Source: an uncultured Pelagibacteraceae bacterium
Lineage (GTDB): Bacteria > Pseudomonadota > Alphaproteobacteria > Pelagibacterales > Pelagibacteraceae
Assembly (NCBI GenBank): GCA_902595635.1
Contig: CACJQT010000002.1
Location: 1 to 64,000 of the forward strand
Length of the DNA: 64,000 bases
Direction: 5' to 3'
Part shown: in pieces, positions 52,256 through 61,812 of the stretch
Position numbering within the stretch: the stretch's first letter is position 1
How the letters are laid out: every line of letters begins with the position of its first letter
Position numbers and translations under genes: made by a program
The notes under the pieces: model-generated
Databases searched by the model: none
What the model saw: only the letters and a program-made list of their open reading frames with translations
What the model was told of the DNA's origin: nothing

Positions 52256-55155
52256 TTAACAGTTTCAAAAATTTTAAATAATAATTCTGAGACATGCTTA
52301 CCTTTTTTCTCAGATAAATCAGATATTTGATGTCTGCAGCTTGTACCATTTGCAACTATAAAATCTTTTTCACTACTATTATTGATTGCGGGTATCAATG
52401 AAAGATTAGCCATTTTTTTTGATACTTCATAAGTCTTACTGTCATATCCAAATGAACCAGCCATTCCACAACAACTAGACTCTATCATTTTATTATTAAT
52501 ATTTAATTCTGATAAAAGATTAGTTAGCCCCTTCATTCTATCTTGTGATTTTTGATGACAGTGCCCGTGAATTAATACATTTTGATCAAACTTATTAGCT
52601 TTAATATTATTGTTATTTCTTATTTGTTCTAAAATAAATTCCTCAAGTAGATAAAATTTATTTTGAATTTTTTCTCTATTATTTACATTCTTTAAAGTCT
52701 GATACTCATCGTTAAATGTTAATAAACAGGATGGTTCAATACCTACAACTGGTAAATCTACATAATTATTTTGTATTACGTAATCATTAAATCTATTTAG
52801 CTCTTCAGAGGCTTTGTCTAATTGACCGTAAGATATATAAGTTCTGCCACAACAAAGGGGTCTCTTTAATTTATCTATACCAAAACTCGGTATAACTGCC
52901 TGATATCCAAATTTATTTAATACTTTAATTGCATAAACTAAATTTTCATTTTCAAAGTTAATATTAAATGTATCTGCAAACAGAATTACTTTATTTTCTG
53001 ATACTGTCTGACTGTCGTAAATTTCTCTTAATGCATTCTGGTTTTGAACTTCAGGCATAGATCTTGCTGTTGCAAAGCCAAACTTTTCAACAATTGTTGA
53101 GATTAATGGTATATTTTTGATCTTATTGAATATAGGAGCAACAATCTTTAATAACCAAATAAGTCTTGGCATGTCTGAGATAACTCTATCTTTAATACGC
53201 ATACTAAACTTTTTGTAGTAATGAGAAAGAAACTCAGATTTCATCTTAGCCATATCAACCGACATAGGGCATTCTCTTTGACAAGCTTTACAGCTGACAC
53301 ATAACTCCATAGTTTCATACATTTCTTTTGATGCAAATGAACCTTCTGGAAGTTGATTAGATAAAGCTAATCTTAAAGTATTTGCTCTACCTCTGACTAA
53401 ATCTTTTTCTTCTTTAGTTACTCTATATGATGGACACATCACACCAGAATCTAATTTTCTACAAGCTCCATTGTTATTACACATCTCAACAGCATCAGAG
53501 AATTGGCCCCAGTTTGACCAATCATAATGTGTATCTATATTTTCTGTTTGATAACCTGATTTGTATCTCATTAAAGATCTATCATTTGATTTAAACGGTC
53601 GAACAATTTTACCTGGATTTAAAAGGTTTTTACTATCGAACGTATCTTTTATTTCTTCAAATGCATTTGTGATTTTTTTACCAAACATCATTTCATGAAA
53701 TTCTGATCTAACAATTCCATCACCATGCTCACCAGAATGAGAACCTTTATAATCTTTAACCATTTCAAAAGCTTCTTCAGATATGGATCTCATGTTTTGT
53801 ATATCTTTGTCTGATTTCATATTTAAAACTGGTCTTACATGGAGAGTTCCAACAGATGCATGTGCATAAAACATTCCACTTGTTCCATATTTTTTAAATA
53901 TTTCTTTTAATCTAGCTGTGTAGTCAGCTAAGTGTTCTAAAGAAACTGCACAATCTTCAATGAAGGCAACTGGTTTTCTATCACCTTTCATTGACATCAA
54001 AATATTTAATCCAGCTTTTCGTATTTCAAAAACTTCTTTTTGCTCAGATAGATCTGAATAATATGAAAATTCGTTTTTTTTGTTTTGATTTAAAACTAAA
54101 TATTCTAGATCCTTTATTTTTTTTTCATATACACTTTTCTCGGTATCAATAAATTCTACCATCAAAACAGCTTCAGGATTTCCTTTGATGTATTTTTTTA
54201 TACCCCCAGCATACATTGGGATTTCTTTTGCTAAATTTAATAAATTTTGGTCCATCAATTCAACACAAGTTGGTTTTAATTTTACTATTTCTTTTGATAA
54301 TTCCATTGCTTGATGGAAATTATCAAAGTAGCAGACACCTAATATTTTATTCTTTGGTATTTCTGATAATTTTAATTTTATTTTATTGAATAAAGACAAT
54401 GTTCCTTCAGAGCCAACAAGAAGATTTGATGAATTAAATCCTTCCGGATCAATTAAATCAATGTTATATCCTCCAACTCTTCTTTGTGTCGTTGGCCAGT
54501 TAGCATCAATTTCGCCCCCAACCTGCTGTCTCACATCGATAAATTTATCTATGATATTATAAAGTCTATCTTGGTTGTTTTTAGTAGCTAAATAATTCTT
54601 ATTTATCTGGTCAAAATTAAATATAGAGCCATCATCTAAGATTGCTTCAATTGCTAATACGTTATGAACCATGTTGCCATAATACAAAGATCTTGATCCA
54701 CAGGAGTTGTTAGCTGACATTCCTCCAATTGTTGCTCTACTACTTGTTGAAACGTCTACTGGAAACCAAAGTCCATGAGGCTTCAAATAAGCATTTAGAT
54801 GATCTAATACGACACCTGGCTGAACCCATACATATTTTTCTTCAACGTTAAGTTCTAAAATTTTATTTTGATGTTTGCTGTAATCTAATACAACACTCTC
54901 TCCAACTGTCTGACCACATTGAGAACTTCCACCACCTCTAGCCAATAGAGGAACAGAATTCTTTTGCGAATATTCCATTAAATTTAAAACATCATTGGTA
55001 TCTTTTGGAAGAACTACACCAAGGGGTTTAATTTGATACACAGAAGCATCGGTACTGTATCTTCCACGTGAGAATTCATCGAATAAAGTTTTTCCATCTA
55101 CTTTACTGCTAATTTCTTTACCAATTTTTTGTATTTGATCTGAATTAAACCGCAT
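52252..55155 (-). CDS. FAD-linked oxidase / Fe-S fusion (YdiJ, GlcD-GlcF type)
   Basis: 967 aa. N-terminal PCMH-type FAD domain (LLARGGGSSQCGQTVGE; GSEGTLSLFNKIKLKLSE), oxidase C domain (SHSGEHGDGIVRSEF), then ferredoxin-type Fe-S region (NNNGACRKLD...MCPS; CVSCKACQRECPMSVD) and CCG-type domain (CCGRTYISYG; ESSCCGMAGSFGYD). Oxidises a D-2-hydroxy acid (hydroxyglutarate, lactate or related) to the quinone pool. Convergent with the TRAP operon; 17 bp downstream of the enolase-family gene. Confidence 0.9.
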   Translation of the reverse strand: MRFNSDQIQKIGKEISSKVDGKTLFDEFSRGRYSTDASVYQIKPLGVVLPKDTNDVLNLMEYSQKNSVPLLARGGGSSQCGQTVGESVVLDYSKHQNKILELNVEEKYVWVQPGVVLDHLNAYLKPHGLWFPVDVSTSSRATIGGMSANNSCGSRSLYYGNMVHNVLAIEAILDDGSIFNFDQINKNYLATKNNQDRLYNIIDKFIDVRQQVGGEIDANWPTTQRRVGGYNIDLIDPEGFNSSNLLVGSEGTLSLFNKIKLKLSEIPKNKILGVCYFDNFHQAMELSKEIVKLKPTCVELMDQNLLNLAKEIPMYAGGIKKYIKGNPEAVLMVEFIDTEKSVYEKKIKDLEYLVLNQNKKNEFSYYSDLSEQKEVFEIRKAGLNILMSMKGDRKPVAFIEDCAVSLEHLADYTARLKEIFKKYGTSGMFYAHASVGTLHVRPVLNMKSDKDIQNMRSISEEAFEMVKDYKGSHSGEHGDGIVRSEFHEMMFGKKITNAFEEIKDTFDSKNLLNPGKIVRPFKSNDRSLMRYKSGYQTENIDTHYDWSNWGQFSDAVEMCNNNGACRKLDSGVMCPSYRVTKEEKDLVRGRANTLRLALSNQLPEGSFASKEMYETMELCVSCKACQRECPMSVDMAKMKSEFLSHYYKKFSMRIKDRVISDMPRLIWLLKIVAPIFNKIKNIPLISTIVEKFGFATARSMPEVQNQNALREIYDSQTVSENKVILFADTFNINFENENLVYAIKVLNKFGYQAVIPSFGIDKLKRPLCCGRTYISYGQLDKASEELNRFNDYVIQNNYVDLPVVGIEPSCLLTFNDEYQTLKNVNNREKIQNKFYLLEEFILEQIRNNNNIKANKFDQNVLIHGHCHQKSQDRMKGLTNLLSELNINNKMIESSCCGMAGSFGYDSKTYEVSKKMANLSLIPAINNSSEKDFIVANGTSCRHQISDLSEKKGKHVSELLFKIFETVN

Positions 55156-55172
55156 AAAACTTAATTAAAGGT

Positions 55173-56327
55173 TTATTTATTTTTGTAAACCAGTTTACCG
55201 AACTTTTTTAACGCGGCCTCTGAAATCTCTAAACCTAAACCAGGTTTTTCATTTAAATGTATCCATCCATCACTCATTTTGTGTGGATTTTCAAATAATT
55301 GAGCTTGAAGAGGATCTCTTTCATCATCAAATGATTCAACAATTCTTCCAGCTGGAGTTGATGCTACTAATGGAGCGTGAATATAACAATCATGATGTGG
55401 AGCCACATCTATATGATTTAATTCACACAATGCAGAAAGTTTTTTTCCATTAGTAAAACCACCAAACATTGTGCAATCAAATTGTAAAATTTGTATTGCC
55501 TCTTCTTCAATCATGGACCTGCATCCATAAATAGTTATTTCACTTTCACCACCTGATAATGGAATTTTGGTTTGCTTTGATAAAAGTTTTAAAGTCCTTC
55601 TATCATCTTCCCATCTAACAGGTTCTTCAATCCATGTAGGATTAAATCTCTCAAATTCTTTTACACCTTCAATTGCAGTTTTTAGATCCCATGCTCTATT
55701 AACATCAATCATTAAATTTTTTTGATCTCCAATTTCATCTCTAATAATTTCTAACCTCTTAGCGTCTTCTTTGATACTAAGTCCTCCAACTTTAACTTTA
55801 AAACTTTGATGACCAATATTTACTAATTTTTTAATTTCATCTCTTAATTCTTTTTCGTCTTTTCCATCTCTGTAATAAGCACATGTAACATAAACAGGAA
55901 TTTTATTTCTGTACCCTCCAAATAATTTGTACAATGGGAGGTTTGATGCCTTTCCTATTAAATCCCAACAAGCAATATCTAAAGCTGCTGAAATTCTGAT
56001 TAATGCTTCTCTGCTCCAACCTTTTTCGCTACTGGTTCGAGTATCAGTTAATTTGAAAATTTTTTCATAAATTTTTTCAGGGCAAAACGGATCTTCCCCA
56101 ATAATTAAATCTTGTAAGCCATTTGAAAATGGTTTGATGATAGGAGCTATATCAGTGTAGCTTGTTGCTAAACCAAAGCCTGAATGACCATCTTTAGTTT
56201 TAATTTTAATTAAAAGTTCGTTAGCTGTTGGTACGATAAAGTGACTAACCCAATGTGGTTTTACTTCATCTGGATTATTAAGAACATAAACTTCTAGGCT
56301 ATCAATTAAATTACTACTATTTGTCAT
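55173..56327 (-). CDS. mandelate racemase/muconate lactonizing (enolase superfamily) enzyme
   Basis: 384 aa. GHQSFKVKVGGLS (KxK-type base), NLMIDVNRAWDL (first metal Asp), TWIEEPVRWED (Glu), LSGGESE (Glu), and DVAPHHDCY with a His pair. Dehydrates or racemises an acid sugar or hydroxy acid. With the downstream FAD oxidase it forms a minus-strand pair that fits acid-sugar catabolism. Divergent (45 bp) from a serine-glyoxylate-type aminotransferase. Confidence 0.9.
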   Translation of the reverse strand: MTNSSNLIDSLEVYVLNNPDEVKPHWVSHFIVPTANELLIKIKTKDGHSGFGLATSYTDIAPIIKPFSNGLQDLIIGEDPFCPEKIYEKIFKLTDTRTSSEKGWSREALIRISAALDIACWDLIGKASNLPLYKLFGGYRNKIPVYVTCAYYRDGKDEKELRDEIKKLVNIGHQSFKVKVGGLSIKEDAKRLEIIRDEIGDQKNLMIDVNRAWDLKTAIEGVKEFERFNPTWIEEPVRWEDDRRTLKLLSKQTKIPLSGGESEITIYGCRSMIEEEAIQILQFDCTMFGGFTNGKKLSALCELNHIDVAPHHDCYIHAPLVASTPAGRIVESFDDERDPLQAQLFENPHKMSDGWIHLNEKPGLGLEISEAALKKFGKLVYKNK

Positions 56328-56372
56328 ACATTATAAATTTGCTTATATAATTTCTTTAGCATATACAGCGGT

Positions 56373-57545
56373 ATGGCAATTTCAAATAATATGAGACCTG
56401 GTCGACATTTTTTACAAATTCCAGGACCAACAAACGTTCCAGATAGAGTTCTAAGGGCTATGGATTATCCAACTATAGATCATAGAGGTCCTGATTTTGC
56501 TGAATTAGGACTAAGAGTTTTAGATCGAATAAAATTAATTTTTAAAACTTCAGAGCCGGTAATAATTTTTCCAGCTTCAGGGACAGGTGCTTGGGAAGCT
56601 GCACTTGTAAACACTTTAAGTGCTGGTGATAAAATCTTGATGTTTGAAACTGGACATTTCTCAACTCTTTGGTGGGATATTGCTCAAAAATTTAAAATTG
56701 AAGTAGACTTTGTTGAAGGTGATTGGAGAACAGGTGTTGATCCAAACATCGTTGAACAAAAACTAAAAGAAGACAAAGATAAAAAAATTAAAGCAGTTTG
56801 TGCTGTACATAATGAAACTTCTACTGGTGTTACAAGTAGAATTGGAGAAATTAGAAAAGCTATGGATAATGCGGAACATCCAGCTTTATTATTTGTTGAT
56901 ACGATATCTTCATTAGGTTCTATAGATTATAGACATGAAGAGTGGAAAGTTGATGTAACTGTTGGTGGCTCTCAAAAAGGATTACTATTACCACCAGGAC
57001 TTTCTTTTAATGCAATAAGTTCTAAAGCTTTAGAGGCATATAAAACATCTGAATTACCAAAATCGTATTGGGATTGGGGACCGATGTTAGAAAACAACAA
57101 AAAAGGTTACTTTCCTTATACACCAGCCACAAATTTATTTTACGGTTTGGATGAAGCAATCAATATGCTTACAGAAGAAGGTTTAGATAATGTTTTCAAA
57201 AGACACAAAAGATTTGCAGAAGCCACAAGAGTTGCGGTCAATTCGTGGGGATTAGAAATACTTTGTAAAAATCCAGAAGAATACTCAGACTCATTAACAG
57301 CTGTAATGGTTCCAGATGGCCATGATGCAGATTTTTTAAGAAAAACTATTTTAGATCATTACAACATGTCATTAGGAACAGGACTTGCAAAAGTTGCTGG
57401 TAAAATTTTTAGAATTGGTCACTTAGGTGATTTTAATGAACTGATGTTAGCTGGAACATTGGCAGGTGTAGAGATGGGTTTAATGAAATCTAAAATACCT
57501 TATAAAAAAGGTGGAATACTTAAGGCACTTGAGTATCTTTGTTAA
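56373..57545 (+). CDS. serine--glyoxylate aminotransferase family (class V)
   Basis: 390 aa. QIPGPTNVPDRVLRAM, FPASGTGAWEAALVN, CAVHNETSTGV, and VGGSQKGLLLPPGLSF with the PLP Lys near residue 198. Converts glyoxylate to glycine using serine or alanine. Glyoxylate may arise from the compound handled by the neighbouring enolase-family/oxidase pair. Followed 18 bp later by an FAD protein. Confidence 0.9.
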   Translation: MAISNNMRPGRHFLQIPGPTNVPDRVLRAMDYPTIDHRGPDFAELGLRVLDRIKLIFKTSEPVIIFPASGTGAWEAALVNTLSAGDKILMFETGHFSTLWWDIAQKFKIEVDFVEGDWRTGVDPNIVEQKLKEDKDKKIKAVCAVHNETSTGVTSRIGEIRKAMDNAEHPALLFVDTISSLGSIDYRHEEWKVDVTVGGSQKGLLLPPGLSFNAISSKALEAYKTSELPKSYWDWGPMLENNKKGYFPYTPATNLFYGLDEAINMLTEEGLDNVFKRHKRFAEATRVAVNSWGLEILCKNPEEYSDSLTAVMVPDGHDADFLRKTILDHYNMSLGTGLAKVAGKIFRIGHLGDFNELMLAGTLAGVEMGLMKSKIPYKKGGILKALEYLC

Positions 57546-57563
57546 TCAATCAAGTTAGAAATC

Positions 57564-58541
57564 ATGCTTGATTTTTGCATCATAGGATCAGGAATTTCAG
57601 GATCAACGATCGCAAATTTATTAGATAAAAAATATTCCGTTGCAGTTTATGATAAAGCAAGGGGTTTTGGTGGAAGAAGTTCATTTAAAAAATATAAAGA
57701 TAAAATCGGATTTGATCATGGGCTTCAATATATCTCTCCGAAATCTGCAAAATTTAAAACCTTTACCAATCAACTTGTTAAGAAAAAAATTTTAAAAAAA
57801 TGGAGTGGTAATCATCTTTTTCTTCACAAAACAGTTAAAGAAATTAAAAATCATTTAAAATTAATTGGAACAAAAGGAAACAACTCTATTAGCAAACATT
57901 TATTAAAGAAAATCAAATGCAATTTTGAACATGAGCTTAAAAACATTAAGAGATTAAATGATCATTGGGAATTAACATTTAAAAATGGAGTTAAACAAAA
58001 ATGTAAAAACCTTATTATTACCTGCCCATATCCTCAAAGTAAGAAATTAGGACAAAGATATTTAAACAAATCCTATTTAAAGCAAAAAGTTAAGATGGAT
58101 GCCAATTTAACAGTTATGATTGTCACGAATAAGCTTAAACAGAATAATAGTAGTTACTTTTTTAATGATGAGATGCTTGGTTGGGCTGCTTATGAAAATA
58201 GCAAGAAAAGATTTAATTATAAGTTTGATTTATGGACACTTCAAAGCACATACAAATACGGCAATAAATTCACAAAAGATTATAGAAATAAAAGAAAATA
58301 CTATACAAACCAGCTTGTTAAAAAATTTGAGAAATTGACTAATTTAAAAATCAAAAAAATTTATCACTCTAGAATTCATGGCTGGATGTTTTCATCTAAT
58401 TCAAAGCCAATGAAAAAATTATCTTTATGGAATAAGTCTTTAAAATTAGGTTTATGTGGTGATTATTTCGGAGGACCAAGATTGGAAAATGGGTGGCAAA
58501 GTGCACACGATTTACATATTAAAATACTATATGGTAAATAA
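57564..58541 (+). CDS. FAD/NAD(P)-binding amine-oxidase-like protein
   Basis: 325 aa. DFCIIGSGISGSTIANLL, then VYDKARGFGGRSSF (the GG doublet motif) and GLQYISP; C-terminal LGLCGDYFGGPRLENGW closes the FAD site. Renalase-like in size and motifs. Lys-rich. Substrate unknown. Immediately followed by a secreted protein. Confidence 0.82.
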   Translation: MLDFCIIGSGISGSTIANLLDKKYSVAVYDKARGFGGRSSFKKYKDKIGFDHGLQYISPKSAKFKTFTNQLVKKKILKKWSGNHLFLHKTVKEIKNHLKLIGTKGNNSISKHLLKKIKCNFEHELKNIKRLNDHWELTFKNGVKQKCKNLIITCPYPQSKKLGQRYLNKSYLKQKVKMDANLTVMIVTNKLKQNNSSYFFNDEMLGWAAYENSKKRFNYKFDLWTLQSTYKYGNKFTKDYRNKRKYYTNQLVKKFEKLTNLKIKKIYHSRIHGWMFSSNSKPMKKLSLWNKSLKLGLCGDYFGGPRLENGWQSAHDLHIKILYGK

Positions 58542-59000
58542 ATGAAAATTTTATTTTCGATTTTTATTTTACTTTTTTCATCATCAATTAGTTATTCCAA
58601 AAATACAGATATTATCCATGATTTTAAAATCACCTTTGATTGTAAATTAGAAAAAATAATGATCAAAAATAAAGATTTTAATTATCAAACCTTTACTGCA
58701 GATAATATTGAAGTTGATAAAAACAAAGTATTAAAAGTTGTTGCAGAACAACCAAGTATATTAACAATTAATGGTTTATCAGAATTTATAGATACTTATT
58801 CAAATATAAGTAAGGACGACGTTAGGATTGCAAAAAATGATACTATTTTATTTAAAAATATAGACATTAAAGAAAAATACTCAGAGTCTGTATTTTTAAA
58901 TAGATCAACTGGTGAATTAATTCACGAAGTCACTAAAAATATGAATACTAAGAATAATGAAAAATATATCTCCTTTTTTAATTGCATAAAAGAATTGTGA
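58542..59000 (+). CDS. secreted protein of unknown function
   Basis: 152 aa; signal peptide MKILFSIFILLFSSSISYS, then a soluble domain with two Cys (FDCKLEKIMI; FFNCIKEL) likely disulfide-bonded. No family recognised. Abuts the FAD protein gene (start next base) and precedes the FkbM gene by 5 bp. Confidence 0.7.
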   Translation: MKILFSIFILLFSSSISYSKNTDIIHDFKITFDCKLEKIMIKNKDFNYQTFTADNIEVDKNKVLKVVAEQPSILTINGLSEFIDTYSNISKDDVRIAKNDTILFKNIDIKEKYSESVFLNRSTGELIHEVTKNMNTKNNEKYISFFNCIKEL

Positions 59001-59005
59001 TTTAA

Positions 59006-59899
59006 ATGAATAAAATATTTGAACTAATTGCAAATATTTCCATTAAATATAACTTAAAATATTCTTATAAAATTTTTTATATTCTTTTTAAGTTTTTTCT
59101 AAAAAAAAAAATTATTTTAAATTTCAAAAATTACAAATTTTATGCTTATCCTGAAAAAAAAGATCTGAGTCGATGGATGATAAGAAATTTAAAAATATGG
59201 GATAAAAAAAATATATATTTAATTAAAAATAAAATTTATAAAAAAGAAGCTATTTTTTTAGATATTGGTTGTAATTATGGTGCTTATTCTATTCCAATAG
59301 CAAAATATAATGAAAAAATTAATGTATATTGTTTTGATCCATCAAAAAAGTCGGTTGATAAATTAATTGAAAATATAAAATTAAATCAAATTAAAAATAT
59401 TAAATTTTTTCAGATCGGTATTGGTGAAAAAGTAAAAAAAGTAAATTTTGATGATAATTTAAAAAATTATAAAAATTCAGGCTCTTATCAGGTTATTGAT
59501 AGCAATGCAGGCACTAAAATTGATATTAATTCTATTGATAATTTAATTTTAGATGGAATTATAACTCCTAAAGAAAATATCTTTATTAAGATCGATATTG
59601 AGGGTTATGAATTTTTTGCATTGCAAGGTCTAACCAAAACAATCAAAGACTACAATGTAATGATTTTTTTTGAATTCTCTAAAAATATAATTAAAAATCA
59701 TGAAAATTTTAAATTTAAATTTAATGAATTTATTAAAACTAATAATTTAATAATACAAAACAATCAATTTGAGGAACAAGATTTAGATCAAATGTTTTTA
59801 AAATTAAATAATTTGGGACCAAATCATGAAGTTTTAGATAATTTTATTTTAATGAAAAAAAAACATAATTTTTATTCTTTACAACACAACCAGATCTAA
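59006..59899 (+). CDS. FkbM family SAM-dependent methyltransferase
   Basis: 297 aa. AdoMet motif IFLDIGCNYGAYSIPIA near residue 90, YCFDPSKKSVDKL, and KENIFIKIDIEGYEFFALQGL, the FkbM signature. Methylates a sugar, lipid or small molecule. Very high Asn/Lys content, typical of weakly expressed accessory genes here. Its 3' end overlaps the convergent M24 gene by 21 bp. Confidence 0.88.
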   Translation: MNKIFELIANISIKYNLKYSYKIFYILFKFFLKKKIILNFKNYKFYAYPEKKDLSRWMIRNLKIWDKKNIYLIKNKIYKKEAIFLDIGCNYGAYSIPIAKYNEKINVYCFDPSKKSVDKLIENIKLNQIKNIKFFQIGIGEKVKKVNFDDNLKNYKNSGSYQVIDSNAGTKIDINSIDNLILDGIITPKENIFIKIDIEGYEFFALQGLTKTIKDYNVMIFFEFSKNIIKNHENFKFKFNEFIKTNNLIIQNNQFEEQDLDQMFLKLNNLGPNHEVLDNFILMKKKHNFYSLQHNQI

Positions 59900-61030
59900 T
59901 TTTTGATTACCCAATCTTTCATTACCATTTTCAGTAACAAGATATGTTTCGCCCAAATTCATCGCTAATTGATTTTCAGAGTCCATCAATATCATATGCA
60001 TAAAGAAAACATTTCCTGATTCTATTACGTAAGGATTACCAGTGTAAAGCATTGGCCAATCCATCCAGTTTGGAGAAAAAGTTGCTCCTAAGGAATACCC
60101 ACATGCATTCATTCTTGAATTCTTAAAGCCATGATCATCAAAGGTTTTTGCGTGAACATTAAAAACTTCTCCAATTTTATTTCCAGGCTTTAATTTATTT
60201 TCACAATTTGTAAGAGCCTCAACACAAGCTTCGTGCATTTTATGATGTTTTGAATCTGCTTTTCCTATTGGTATTGTTCTAAACATCGCTGAATGATAGT
60301 GCCTATAAGTTCCAGCCCATTCAATAGTTAACTGATCTTGATTATTAAGTATTTGTTTTTCTGCTTGATATCGACAGAGTAAGGCATTCTTTCCAGACCC
60401 TATAATAAATTCATTTGCAGGATAATCTCCACCTCCTTCAAATATAACTCTGTTCATTTCAGCTAAAATTTTAGACTCACTTACCCCTGCTTTTGCATGC
60501 TTCCAAACTTCATCTAAAGCTTTGTCAGCCAAATTTGCTGCTTTTTTTACATAACTAATTTCTTCATCAGATTTAATTACTCTGAGTTTTGTTATTAATT
60601 CCGACATATCTTCAATTGAGCAATAGTTTTGTAAAACTGTATTAAGTCTTAAAGCATTTCTTCCTGTTAGACCGTATGCTTCATATTCAACACCAATTTT
60701 TTTACCTTTTAAATTTAACTCATCTAAAATTATTTTGAGATCATCAGCAGGATTGGCACCATCTTTATCAACCCAAATTCTTATATCACTTATATTGGAT
60801 GTGTTTTGAGCTTGTCTTAGATCAGGGGCTCTAGTTAATAATATTACATTACCTTTTTGATCTAAAACTAATGCTTGAAAAAAAACATATCCAAATGTGT
60901 CGTAACCAGTGAGCCAATACATAGACTCTTGTCTAAACATGACAAGAGCATCTACACCTTCATTTTTCATAGAGTTTAGTGTCTTTTCTTTTCTATTTGA
61001 GAATTCTTCTTTACTAAAATGAAGACCCAT
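59879..61030 (-). CDS. creatinase/Xaa-Pro-dipeptidase-like M24 protein lacking metal ligands
   Basis: 383 aa pita-bread fold. N-terminal creatinase domain (ALVMFRQESMYWLTGYDTFGY), C-terminal catalytic domain. The position of the two metal Asp (family D-x-G...D) reads LTIEWAGTYRHYHSAMFRT, so both ligands are altered; this is seen in creatinase and ectoine-hydrolase (DoeA)-like members that hydrolyse C-N bonds without metal. Substrate may be an osmolyte-like compound. One-base overlap with the MhpD-like gene. Confidence 0.85.
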   Translation of the reverse strand: MGLHFSKEEFSNRKEKTLNSMKNEGVDALVMFRQESMYWLTGYDTFGYVFFQALVLDQKGNVILLTRAPDLRQAQNTSNISDIRIWVDKDGANPADDLKIILDELNLKGKKIGVEYEAYGLTGRNALRLNTVLQNYCSIEDMSELITKLRVIKSDEEISYVKKAANLADKALDEVWKHAKAGVSESKILAEMNRVIFEGGGDYPANEFIIGSGKNALLCRYQAEKQILNNQDQLTIEWAGTYRHYHSAMFRTIPIGKADSKHHKMHEACVEALTNCENKLKPGNKIGEVFNVHAKTFDDHGFKNSRMNACGYSLGATFSPNWMDWPMLYTGNPYVIESGNVFFMHMILMDSENQLAMNLGETYLVTENGNERLGNQKLDLVVL

Positions 61031-61803
61031 TAACGAATGTTAACACTAACAGAACCAATTTTATCAACTGTTCCTTTGTATAATCCTTTTCCTTTAAATG
61101 GAACAACTCCCACAGTTGAGCCTGTGAAAACATAAAAATCTTTATTTAAGTTAATCTTTTCTTTCTTAACTTTATTTAAAACAAATCTTAAAGAATTTAA
61201 TGGGTTAATGTAAACAATATTTGTATTACCATTTACTTTTACTCCATTCTTCTTGCTTACTAATGATGTTTTTAAATTATTCAAATTTAATTTTTTAAAT
61301 TTTGTTTTTCTTCCAACAACAAATTTGATATTAAATCCAAAATCTCCACATATATCTCCTAAATAAGTAAATTTCTTATTTCTTTGTCTAAATCCAACTA
61401 TTTCAAAACAAGGCCCCATAAACTTAATAAATTTAGCGACATTTGATTTTGTAACTTTTCCTTTAAAATCAAAGAAAGATTTCTTGATAAAGTAATAAAC
61501 TTCAACCTCTATTCCTTTAGTGTGCTGGTTTATTTTTACTTTTTGACCAGATTTAACTAATCTTTTTTTAAATACTTTTGCTGTGAAAGGTTCTTTTTCT
61601 TTTAATTTTTTTAAAGCTTGAATTCCAGTTCCACCAGCTTTTATTCCAATTGTTTCATCTTTAATTTGATCTTCACATAATTTTCTAAGCTTATTAGCTA
61701 AATTAATATTTTTACAATATTTGACTGGGATAGGATTGATGACAGTGTTTGTGTTGTAAGCTTTTACTAATCTGCCAGCAATACGATTAATTTCATTTTT
61801 CAT
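61030..61803 (-). CDS. 2-keto-4-pentenoate hydratase / MhpD-like (FAA hydrolase superfamily)
   Basis: 257 aa. GGTGIQALKKLKEKEPF early and the C-terminal FYVFTGSTVGVVPFKGKGLYKGTVDKIGSVSV block typify MhpD-like hydratases/decarboxylases. Unusually Lys-rich. The conserved acidic metal residues are less clear than usual (FEIVGFRQRNKKF), so activity is uncertain. Overlaps the M24 gene by one base, so the two likely act together. Confidence 0.75.
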   Translation of the reverse strand: MKNEINRIAGRLVKAYNTNTVINPIPVKYCKNINLANKLRKLCEDQIKDETIGIKAGGTGIQALKKLKEKEPFTAKVFKKRLVKSGQKVKINQHTKGIEVEVYYFIKKSFFDFKGKVTKSNVAKFIKFMGPCFEIVGFRQRNKKFTYLGDICGDFGFNIKFVVGRKTKFKKLNLNNLKTSLVSKKNGVKVNGNTNIVYINPLNSLRFVLNKVKKEKINLNKDFYVFTGSTVGVVPFKGKGLYKGTVDKIGSVSVNIR

Positions 61804-61812
61804 AGCCAGAAC

